Assembly: GCA_023897205.1 (NCBI GenBank) | Contig: JAHWDD010000008.1 | Location: forward strand, 2,604,001-2,668,000 | Source: Exophiala sp. HKRS030 | Lineage: Eukaryota > Ascomycota > Eurotiomycetes > Chaetothyriales > Herpotrichiellaceae | Direction of reading: 5' to 3' | Length of the DNA: 64,000 bases | Shown: piece by piece, positions 10,335-21,071 of the stretch | Layout of the letters: the number at the start of each line of letters is the position of its first letter | How positions within the stretch are numbered: position 1 is the stretch's first letter | Translations under genes and position numbers: made by a program | Notes under the pieces: generated by a model | What the model saw: the letters and a program-made list of their open reading frames with translations, nothing else | Told to the model about the DNA's origin: nothing | Database searches by the model: none

Positions 10335-13147
10335 ATGGATTCTTGCAGTCACTCCATGTCATCCTCATCCAGTTCTGCTCCCTTCCGGCTTGACGAAGGC
10401 TTCTCTGAAGAGACTGCCAGTCAAAATGACAGTGGTCGTATAGTGACGACGACTTCGGCCGAACGGTTCCAGGCATGGGTCCTGTCACAGAATGAAGATT
10501 CGCGGGCAGAAATAGCATATGAAGTCTTGCGAACTTTGAGAACCTCAACCATTGCAGCCGTCGTCGAGAGGTTGACACCTTTACTTCACATGGATCCAAT
10601 AGAAAAGCTTCCTCCAGAAATCACAAGTCAAATCTTCTCCCACCTTGATGCCCACACCTTAATGACCGCTTCCCTATCTTCTCGAGCATGGCGCGCCCGT
10701 ATTATGGATACTATACTCTGGCAAGACTTGTATAAGGCACAGGGCTGGGGCATCGATGCTGCCGCTGTCAGAGCTTTCGAGAATAGTCATCCTGTTAACA
10801 CAAGATATGAGCTTAAACGAGGTCGCGCACAACGACCGGGCCAGCCGCAATTGAAAAAGCGTGTCACGTCAGATTGGTTGCAGTCAAGAGGTCGTCAGGG
10901 ATCTGCTGATGTCTCACACTGGAGGGAACAGCATGGTGTCATCGAAGCTGATTCAGATATCCCCTCTGATCAAGATGACCAAGAAATGCAAGACGCTCCC
11001 TCAGTGTCAATAACTCGCCACAAAGACCCAACAAGAGGCATAGCAATGATTCTGGTGACGAGATGGACTATGTCTCGAGCTCACCAGGAGCTTCTAATAC
11101 CGATAATGGACATCGGAGGAGAGTTGCGCCGGAAACAGAGCCTCCTTTCAAACCACGGATGATCACCTACGACAGCAATGGAGGAGAAAAACTAAACTGG
11201 CTGAACCTTTACAAGCAACGGCAGCAATTGGAACAAAATTGGACCAAAGGAAGATATACTACTTTTCAATTGCCCCACCCTGCTCATCCTAATGAGGCAC
11301 ATACAGAATGTGTATACACCATTCAATTCTTCGGAAAATGGCTCGTGAGTGGCAGTCGTGACAGGTCGCTACGAGTCTGGGATCTCGAAACTCGCCGACT
11401 TCGAGGTAAACCACTACTTGGACATTCTCAGTCCGTATTATGTCTACAATTCGACCCCACTGAGCAGGAAGATGTCATTATCTCCGGCAGTTCAGATTCC
11501 AGTGTAATAGTCTGGCGATTCTCCACTGGGGAACGAATACATAAGATCCCTTCGGCCCATGAAGAATCGGTGCTAAACCTCAGGTTTGACCACAGATATC
11601 TCGTAACGTGCAGCAAAGATCGACGTATTAAGATCTGGAATCGAAAACATCTGACTGCGGCAGATCCCGAATATCCAAGACATGCACGTCAAAGTTCCGC
11701 TCGACTCCCAAGTTATATTGTCAATCTTGAAGACATGGAACCATCTTTATTGGAAGCTAGAATTGCCAATGGTACAATTCGAGCATTACAACCCTATACC
11801 TTATTGATGACCTTGGACGGACACGGCGCAGCTGTCAATGCTATCCAGATCAATGGTGATCTTATCGTGTCGGCTTCTGGTGATAGACTCATCAAAGTTT
11901 GGAGTGTCAAGGATGGTCGATTATTGCGAAGTTTACAAGGACATCAAAAAGGTATCGCATGTGTTCAATTCGACAGTAAAAGAATTGTCAGTGGTAGTAG
12001 CGACAACACTGTTCGAATATATGATCCATTCACCAGTGCTGAAGTTGCTGAGTTGAGAGGTCATACTAATCTCGTGCGGACGGTCCAGGCTGGGTTTGGT
12101 GATATGCCTGGCACTGATGATTCCGCCATAGCAAGAGATGTTGAGAGGAAGTTCCTTGAAGACATCGCCAGTGGTGCCATTGTTGATGACAGACAACATC
12201 ATCGTCGTATAAGAAACGGCGAGTTCGGTACTAGTCGAATGACCATTGGTTCCAAACTTCCTCCTGGAGGAGGTGGAAGTAAATGGGGACGAATTGTGTC
12301 AGGGTCGTATGATGAGACAATCATCATTTGGCGCAAGAATGCCGATGGTGATTGGGTTGAAGCTCAAAGACTTCGTCAAGAGCCTTATCCTTCAGAACCT
12401 GTCCATCACCCTAGACCTCGACCAGGACCCCAAGCACATGTTCAAGCCACCTTACCTCCTGTGCCTCATACTTTAACGGCTCCAATGCCACCTCAAGGTC
12501 CTCCGGCAGCTCAGATACAGGCTCTGCCTCCTGTCAATCCTTCTAGTTCGGCTGCAAATCATCAAGCCGTGGTTGCCGCTACCCAAGTTATGCAACAAGC
12601 TGTTGGTACCGGTATGGCAGGCCTTGGATCTGGTTTATTGAATGTCTTGGGAGCTGCAAATGCTGTGGGGATCGCTAATTGGAATACAACCTCGAGTTCT
12701 GCTCGTGTCAGGGTAACGTCTTCGAATGGTGGCCAACCAATCAATGCTACCTTGCAAAATGCTGGAACATCAATCTCCCAAGCTGTCCAGCAAGCTTTTA
12801 ACCAGCAGAATGCTCAAGGACAAACACTGAATCAACTTTCTCAGAGGAATGTTCAGAATGCCGGTGTTGCTAATCCACAACATCCTCAAGCACAACCACA
12901 GGTAACATCAGCACCAAATCAAACAGCAAATCAAACTATGAACAATCCCGTTCAACCTGGTCCTGTTACCCAGGTACCCAATCAGCATCATCCAGTAGCA
13001 CCGGCATCCGTCTCTCGAGTTTTCAAACTTCAATTCGATGCTCGTCGTATTGTTTGTTGTTCTCAAGATTCTCGTATCGTTGGCTGGGATTTTGCGAATG
13101 GAGATCCCGATATTGCTGAAGCTGCAAAATTCTTTGTTGGTCCTTGA
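10335..13147 (+). CDS. F-box/WD40 repeat protein, reading frame interrupted by one base
   Basis: Substrate-recognition subunit of an SCF ubiquitin ligase. The first part carries an F-box from about residue 83 (DPIEKLPPEITSQIFSHL). A second frame, open from 10979 to 13147, carries WD40 repeats with SGSRDRSLRVWD, SGSSDSSVIVWRF, SKDRRIKIW, SASGDRLIKVWS and SGSSDNTVRIYD blades. A Gln/Pro-rich stretch follows, then a final SQDSRIVGWD blade. The two frames are offset as if one base were missing between 10979 and 11062. No good donor/acceptor pair explains it. A single base added, for instance in CCC at 10998-11000, makes the span 2814 nt (937 aa). The long insertion before the last blade resembles fungal FWD1-type proteins, but orthology is inference. 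The start at 10335 is chosen for its context (CACATGG). Confidence 0.85.
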
Positions 13148-16024
13148 AATTGGATCTATACAGCGTTGAGCATTTAGCCAGACCAGACTACAATATATCG
13201 AGTACAGTAGAACGAAGTACCAGAATTACCAGAACTGTGTTTTTGACTGCTGCTGTGTTGTGCCCTGACATGTGTAAGATTAGGATATGGAGTACTTATT
13301 GACTTGCATAATACTTAGTACTGATTCCTTTGGGTTTCAAACGACAGTGCTGTTGTAGACAGAGACGTATGGGTGAAGTTGAGTATTCAATTCCCAAAGT
13401 CGAGTGTTCTTTGCCTTTGCTCTTTCTCAATTCAGCTCTCCCTTCTTCCTCGTCTCGTCCACCCTGATACCAGAAATGTATTGTAGGTACTAGTAAGTAT
13501 CCATATAAGTAGAAAACGGTCAAGCCGCTACGTTTTATTCTCAACTACAGTTTGTTCTTAAGTTAACACTTGTTTCTTTTTAGTACTTGCTGGCTAGTGA
13601 TAAATATATCTTTGTGTACCATTTAGTAGTAGTAGTCAGGTCGTTGGTTACTAAGTAGTGACAAGACTTATTGTCCTGTCTACCGTATAGCAGTGTCGAT
13701 TCCCAATGAAAAGATCTCTAATAGTGACATGCTGAAGAGTGGACAAACGGTACTAGTCTCGTCAGTAGCCAGTCTGTTCCAAAGGTGAGGGCAGTCGGGG
13801 TTTTTATTTGGTCGCGAATGGAGTACTTAATACTACTGTATCTATCTAGATATACTCTGAAACCTATACAGGAATTGAGGGGAGGACTGCCCAAGGCGAA
13901 TAGTGAATTGCGACTCTCACTCATAAATCTCGAATTAATATAGTTGTTGTTCACGACTACTAGTCTTTATTCAAGATAGCTATGGTAAGTATTATTCAAT
14001 GCTAGCTATGGACATTCTAGTAAAGGTAGAATCTTTAGGGTGTAATAACTAAAAGTATATAAATAAGCGAACACATCAGTTACGTTTCCCCGTCCTTTAA
14101 TCTTTAGCAAAGGCCAAGATCTAACTACTATTATTAAGTAGTACTCTTGTGCTTCTCTTCCTTATAGCGCTTAAGATGAAAATACTTACTTAATAAGGAA
14201 TGTTAAGTAGAAGATACTTTACCTTTATACTTCAGACGGCAGCTACTGGCCAGAATGCCTCGTGGTATTATAGTTTAATATTATATTAGGCTTTAGATTC
14301 AAGAATAGAGAATATTCCTTACTAAATAAATCAGTTAAGTCTTACTAAGAAAGGTAACTTTTGCTCTAAGAGTTGAAGTTTTCTTCCTACGGGACATTAC
14401 GTAGAGAAGTAAACATTCGACAACGAACAGTCCTCACTTGTCAAACGCGACACGTTAAACGCTCGATCTGGCCTAGTCTCAACCTGGTCCTATCACACTA
14501 ACTCAATTCACCACTTTCTTCCCAAAGATGAGATCGATCAGCAAGTATATGCCTCCATGTTGCTTCATTGCGCTCCTTACATTACTTAGTACTAAGTAGT
14601 TTATGTCCTGGTTAATCTGCGTGTATACCATAGTAGATGATCAGATCGCATTTATACTATGTCTATATATAATCAAGCCTTTTCCCGGCGAGGCATTTTG
14701 TCTCTAACAAAGCACCGGATTGTGAAAGACTCAATCCGTTCAATGGTAGTATTGTGTAAAACTACTTACTAGTTGTACCTGCACTGCTATGTTCTCATTG
14801 TAAGGGATTTAGTAATATCAGTCATCTATCATAAGAGATCGGAAGGTAAGTACTCGAGGACGTTTTTGCTTGACACTTGATAGTGAGGAAGGACGTTGGC
14901 AACTGTTGGCAGGTATTTGCTCGATACTACTAAGTACTGCCATCGCAACTCGTAAGTAAGTAGCCCTGAGAATTGCGGTCCTTGGAATCGGGAGCCTCGA
15001 TTAGAGGATTCGCTTGCTAGATTACTGCACTATAGTGCAGAGCGAGATGTGATAATGAAGTTCTACTACTATCCAGTCATAAAGTTACTCAATTCAGCTG
15101 AACATTTTAGCAAGCAAGCAAGCCGCCAGTGGTGCACGGGAGCGCTTCACTGCGTTCGATCATGAAGCTTGACACGAAATACATTACAGGTCGCATGACT
15201 CGAGGTCTGGCGGGCGCTATTGCAGTCAAATACATATAGCAGGACTTCCTCCATAATCTATCCGGATACTAAGTACTGGAGAAGGAAGCGAACGGAGGGA
15301 AGGGGCTGCGTTGATCAAAGTCTGTGTTTGAAAAAGATTGTAATCAATCAATCAATCAATCTGTGCTTCTGTTGCGTACCGTTTGGTGAGCAGGCAGCTA
15401 GGGAAACCCTAGAACTGCTTACCGTATACATACATGCATGATATGTGAAACCCAAATGCCTAACCCATCATCTAGATAGATAGAAGATACCTATCCAGGG
15501 ATGCTGTCTTGTGCTATCAATCAGATCATGCACTCGATCAATAATAAAATAGTAGGTCGAGTATATCTGGTGATACTAGTAATGACAGGGCAGACAGACG
15601 CCATATAACAATCCACGTCCAGCTTTGCAAAGCATGTACTCCGTTATAAAATGGTCAAGAAAGCATGTAAGCCAGTCCGTGTGAGTGTGCTCCGTTCCCT
15701 TGGGAGGCAGAGGTAAGTCGGTAGATGGTGTGACTGCCTCGAATTGAGACGAGTGATTGAGTTAGTAGTTGTGGTTGAAGATGCTTCATGATCTGTGCGT
15801 ATCCATCCATGCTGTGGTTTCTTCCTGTGATGCATTGCAGCTTGCACTTAGTCCAGCGGTCGAACAGGTTATCACTGGTAGGAGATGGTGAATCTTCTTT
15901 TGCTGAAAAATAAGTTTTTCCCTTCTCATTTCATATCATCTCGTTTTTTGTTTGTCTGTTTCATATACCCACTCAACTACCTCAAGCCCCAACCTTTTTT
16001 GAATCCATGAATCAACAAATCAGC
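13148..16024. other. AT-rich gene-free block with TACTAAGTA-type palindromes
   Basis: No coding capacity beyond short random frames. The stretch from about 13.2 to 15.6 kb is visibly AT-rich and repeatedly contains ACTTAGTA/TACTAAGT words (around 13311, 13650, 14584, 14930, 15267). A perfect 16-bp palindrome lies at 14583-14598 and an ATCA tandem repeat at about 15345-15360. No transposase or terminal repeat was seen. Confidence 0.6.
14583..14598. repeat. Perfect 16-bp palindrome
   Basis: TACTTAGTACTAAGTA reads identically on both strands. Shorter versions of the same word recur within about 1.5 kb on either side. Confidence 0.85.
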
Positions 16025-18271
16025 CTACTCGACCCAACTTCCTGTCGTAATATCATATCGTCTCACCGAAGCACCAGTACCCTGCCTTGACGGTGCTGGC
16101 GTTAAAGTCAAACTACCAAAATCAACATCCCTCAGTGTGGGTGCAGGAATCTTCCCTCTTAGACTCTCGCCGGAGCGTACTCTTTCCAACAAGGATTTCA
16201 GTACTCCTCCCAACCATTCAAAATCTTTGAGTTCCAGGTAGATCTGACCAGACAGTCTAACCCATAGTCTCCCGTCATATTGATAAATTGCGACGAATGT
16301 GTTGAATTCGTCAACTAGTGTCTTCTGCATCCATTCGATGTGTTTCATCGCGTCTTCGTCCTGTATGATGATGGGTCCCGAAGAATAGAGACTGGGCGAG
16401 CTCAGGGGTGATGATGAGCGTGGATATGGATCGAGTAGAGTGCTACCTGACGCTGCTCGGAGAGAAGCAGTCGTAGCGGCTGTGGTGGCACCTGCACTGG
16501 GGAAACCATAAGAGCTCTGCCGTAAAGCTGGCGATAGCCCACCTGCACTTCCTGCACCTCCTGGTCCCATACTTATGCTACCTCGTGTTGTAGCTCCGAC
16601 AATGGTGACTGGTAAGAGAACATTGGACATAGCGCAATCTCGAAGCCCACCTGTCCATCCATTACTACCTCCCTCACGATGATTACTGGCCTCATAACTG
16701 CCCATAGTCTTGAGACCGTATCCTGCATCCAGATCGTCCATGACTTCGGTACCTAATAGCATGGCGAGAAGATCGGCGCCCCTTTGGGCAATGTCCCGAA
16801 TATAATTGTAAATAGCCTCTTCACCGCCACAGAGGTTCTGACGGAAATTCATGGCAGCTGGAACGCAGTAAAAAGGAGTATTATCGGCTGTAGCAACGAA
16901 TTGGAATAAGTTGACGAAAGGAGATTTAGTGTTGGGAGGAAGGACTTCACGAATTTTAGCATCACCGACAGGTACATAACCGTGAGATGTCGGGTATGTT
17001 GTTCGGATGAGGTGTTGATTTCGTTTGGGTGTATAAAGGACGGCACAACCTCTGGGAGTGTATAGCCATCTATGACATGTCGAGATCAGCATGCTGTTCC
17101 GTATGAGAGCGGTTGGAGAAGACGAGGCTTCACGAGGCTTGAGAATTTGTCGCTCGAATTTAGAAACGTCGCAAATGGGCAATACTTACTTATGACAGTT
17201 GCTTACGAAGAAGTCCGGATCTAGTTGGCCCAGATTCAGAGGAATCTGACCGATTCCATGAGCTCCGTCGATGACACTGAGAATGCCGTATTCTTTGCAC
17301 ATCCTCGTTATCCTCTCAAAAGGAAATCGTACGCCTGGAATGGAGACTATGGTTTCAAAAACGCAGACTTTCGGGGTCAAGCCATCATATATCACTCGTG
17401 ATATTGTCTGTGACAAGGCATTCAAGATTTCGGCATGAGTGCAAGGTAGAGAGTAGGCAAAGTCCTGACCATGGCCGACTTTTCGAAGTTGGAGTTGAGG
17501 GTTAGTTTCGACGATGGAAAATAATGTCTTTTCGATAGCACCGTAGATTGTGTCAAAGTAAATGATGCAGTCATTTTCCTTGTATTGGAGATTCCTAAGA
17601 ATGGTGTTGATACCTAGAATTGATTGAGCTTTCAAGGTTCATCATGACCGATGATAGTTAAAGCTTACCAGTGGTGGAATTAGTGACAAAGACACATTCA
17701 TCCACTGGCACATTGAGAAGTGTAGCAACCCTTTCCCTTGACTTGTCGAGGAGATCTACATATTGATAACGGAGAAAACGATCTGGGGCGGATTCGGCAA
17801 GTTTCTGGTATCCTACACAAGGTTGGTAATTGGGTCAGCTTGCAACTTGTGAGGGCTGGCAGCAATGAAGTGGTGGATCTTGGACGATGAACGAAAGAGT
17901 TGTCGCGACGGTGAATTCATAAGTTGTGAGAGTATAACAACCAACCAGAGCAAGTCGACGACTTACCTCTCAAAGCATTACGGACAGGTAACGAGTATGT
18001 TCCAAAAGAGCCTAGAAAAGAACTCGGTCAGTGCTCTGTCCCTTCAACGGTATCACTTGTCCCAATGACCGTTGTGACATCTGACGTCTCGATTGACAAG
18101 TGGATCAGCAACAGCCTCGTCCAGCTTGGCGTCCAGAAACTCCCCTAACCAACGAGCAAGTTTGATAATATAATATGACATACCATGATTCAGATTTGTA
18201 TACTTGGGATCATGCAAGAAATGGGCGCGAAAGCCATGGCCAAACTCGGTGACCTCACCGAAGGAACCCAT
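16025..18271 (-). CDS. Class V PLP-dependent aminotransferase (isopenicillin-N-epimerase-like)
   Basis: Fold-type I PLP enzyme of the cysteine desulfurase/epimerase superfamily; substrate unknown. Minus-strand exons are 18184-18271, 17967-18011, 17669-17812, 17190-17613 and 16025-17069 (581 aa). Four introns have GTATGT or GTAAG donors and TAG acceptors, and all phases agree. The N-terminus (TNLNHGSFGTYS) is the family's substrate/PLP-binding start. FVTNSTTGINT is the phosphate-binding turn, VIDGAHGIGQIPL holds the cofactor Asp, and SNCHKWLYTPRG places the Schiff-base lysine at about residue 234. Unusually, about 75 residues rich in Gly, Ser, Ala and Thr (roughly 393-466) interrupt the C-terminal domain without an intron. 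No mitochondrial presequence is obvious, so cytosolic location is inferred. Confidence 0.88.
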
Positions 18272-19932
18272 GATTGAAGTTGTCGGTGCTGATGTCTTGG
18301 AAAACTCTGACTAATTGCGAACCCAAGGACCAAGGGGCTTTAGATGGCGTGGAGGGGTATACTTGAGGGGTCAACCTCATACAACAGTGTACAAGGGCAA
18401 AATATGTTGACGATGTTGGTCGCAAAGTGTGCCGAAGTAAATGTATGAAAAGCGACAGAGGTAGTCATGAAAACGGATCCAAATTTGGTAGTATGGCGGC
18501 GCAGCTCTGAAGGTGGGATGGATGGATGGATGAAAGCGTGAGTCAGTTTTTGGTGGAAGCTGAAACGGATACGAATTGAGTGAGGCACAGGGCCGAAAGA
18601 TGAGATTCAATCATTCAAGCCCCAAGGCCAAGATCCTGAAAGGGTCTAAAGCCACGGGTAAGGACAAGCTTAGACCTGGTCCTGAGAGACCCAAGGTCCT
18701 GAGGGATCTGATCCGTGTGTTTAGTCCGTAGATAATGGATTCTAAGGTGGCCTAGAAGGCGTGAGGGGGTAGTGCCTGGGAAAAAACTGGTTAGATTTGG
18801 AAGTCGGCGTGTATGGGAGATTCCAGTGGTCGACAAGAATCCGATGTCGATGTTCCTGTTCAGGCATGAAGCCAGAGAGGGACAACGGGATCCCCTACCT
18901 AGTTTGTTAAGCTCCTTGAGTTCGGTGGCCAGAAGTCCTGCTTTGGGGGCTGATGTGGACGGTTGGCGGGCTTTGGGTGCCAATTCTACCTTTCATGGAG
19001 GGGACAGGATTTTCGGGCTGCGAAAGGCCAATCAATCACTTCTCACCGTCTTCCAACTTAACTTGATTGAGGATACTAGGGACAACCGATGTTAGGCCCT
19101 CGATCGCCGTGACTGACCCTAAATCGAGTGTGCGAGTGTGCAAGTTTTGGGCCTCCGTGGGCCTCGAAACGCAAATGCCAAGCCTGTGATGGCAAGGGAC
19201 TCGGGAGGTGGGCACACCAGTCGATGCCAACTCAGGAGCGAGACTGACTGTGATTCTATGAGTGTTTTTTCCATTCTTGATAAGCGGCATGATCGAAATC
19301 CACCGTTTTTCTTTGTAGTCAGTGGAGAAACATGTCAGCGGTTTTTAAGTGTTTTGCGTAGACGAGGGTGAGACGTGCCTGCATTTATGGGAGTTGTCAG
19401 CGTGTTCGGCCGGAAGACTGACTCTTCACGTGACTCGAAGTGAAGGAAGGCACGAGGGGAGGACATTTGTTCTATGTGCCTCTGGGCTCCTCCGTATTGC
19501 GTCTTATTCCATTTATGATCCGACGAACCACTCGGGCTTTCAGCGGAGTTCTTGAGCCGAGGCAAATCACATCTTTATGCTGTCATCGCCGAACCAAAGG
19601 CGACCTCCATGCCGAAGCTACGATAAATGATACAGGTTACGACAGGCATATCAGTGAGGGGTGCATTTCAGGACTACGCCGAGATTTGTCAGAAAACTCG
19701 GCATACAGTATTGTATATGAATCGAAATAAATCCTTTTAGGACATTGCTGTCAATCAACAAAGTAATCAGAAACCCCGGGATTGAGTGGGCATTTGAGCT
19801 GCTGTACGAAAATATAAACATTCTATATCGCAAACCCCAGTTGCGTCTAACAACGACGTGAAGCCCTCACCAACCAAAGTCTCAATTGTCTACCCTACAG
19901 CACAACTCCCAGATCACGCCCTCTCCAGCAAA
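18272..19932. other. Intergenic, no gene recognised
   Basis: Spacer between divergent genes. Minus-strand frames at 18.6-19.0 kb have a basic, Pro-rich beginning, but nothing that extends to a family. A GGAT tandem (about 18516-18532) is the only repeat seen. Confidence 0.4.
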
Positions 19933-21071
19933 ATGCCCAAAGCCGTCAGCGTGTCCAAGGTCGACGGCAAGCCCGGCCAAGTGTACTATCCACTGTCCCT
20001 CGACGAAGTCCCCAAACCAACGCCCAAGAACTCGGAAGTGCTTGTCCAAATCCACGCCGCGGCCCTCAACCACCGCGACCTGTTCATCCGACAAGCACTG
20101 TACCCGCAGATCGGGTTTGGGGTGCCTTTACTCGCCGACGGGGTCGGCACGGTCGTTGGTCTGGGCAGCACGGCCGACCCATCGTGGAAAGGCAAGCGTG
20201 TGATCCTCAACCCCGGCCAAGGATGGAAGGACGACATCGATGGGCCCGAGGACAAACGGGGCTATCAGATCCTCGGGGCACGAAAGCGAATCCGCTCGGC
20301 ACGCTGCAGGAATTCCTGGTTATTGACCAATCTGAGCTCGAAGAGGCTCCAGCTCATTTGTCCAATGCAGAGGCCGCGGCGTTGCCGTTGACGGGGCTTA
20401 CGGCATGGCGCGCCACGGTCGTCAAGTGCGGCGAGCGTAACCTCAAGCCTGGTCGGAATGTCCTCGTTACTGGCATTGGGGGCGGTGTGGCATTGTTGGC
20501 GTTGGAGTTTGCAAAGGCTTCCGGCGCGAATGTCTTTGTCACCAGTGGAGACGAGGAGAAGATCAAAAAGGCCATCGCGCTGGGTGCAAAGGGTGGTGTC
20601 AACTACAAGGACAAAGACTGGGATAAGAAATTGCGAGATTTGTTGCCCAAGGAGAATAAGAATCTCGATGCCATCATTGACGGCGCGGGCAGTGACGTCG
20701 TGTCAAGAGGTGCCAGGTTGCTCAAGGTCAGTACAACTTTCCAAGATAGGAGGACTCTTCGCGTCTAATCATCATCTAATTTGCAGGCCGGCGGTATAAT
20801 CTCCATCTATGGCATGACGGTGTCACCCAAAATGCCATTCCTTATGCAGGCGGTCCTGAAGAACATCGAAGTCAAGGGTTCGACAATGGGGTCGAGGAAG
20901 GAGTTCAAGGACATGGTTGATTTCATCAAGGAGAAAAAGGCTACCACCGTCGTTTCTCGCGTTGTTCAGGGTCTCAATTTGGATGCCATTGACACGCTGT
21001 TTGACGATATGCGAAAAGGTACTCAGTTTGGCAAATTGGTCGTCGAGATCTCCTCGCCCAACAAATTGTAA
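19933..21071 (+). CDS. Zinc-type alcohol dehydrogenase/quinone reductase-like MDR protein, one-base frameshift
   Basis: Medium-chain dehydrogenase/reductase of the YogA/quinone-oxidoreductase type, NAD(P)H-dependent; substrate unknown. Exon 1 is 19933-20726 and exon 2 is 20787-21071. The intron starts GTCAGT and ends TTGCAG. The N-terminal GroES-like domain contains ALNHRDLFIRQ and GVPLLADGVGTVVG. The Rossmann domain has VLVTGIGGGVALLAL, and the substrate-side segment GGIISIYGMTVSPKMPF follows the intron. The frame changes between YQILG and GTKANPLGTLQEF at the G run 20275-20278. A fifth G would restore GGTKANP and a 359-aa protein with a phase-0 intron. The canonical structural zinc cysteines are not apparent. 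ATG 19933 is preferred over the in-frame ATG at 19858 because MPKAVSV fits the family start. Confidence 0.83.

Noticed and set aside
18615..18983. Minus-strand frame beginning APKARQPSTSAPKAG
   Set aside because: No ATG start, no recognisable domain, and a composition like the surrounding spacer.
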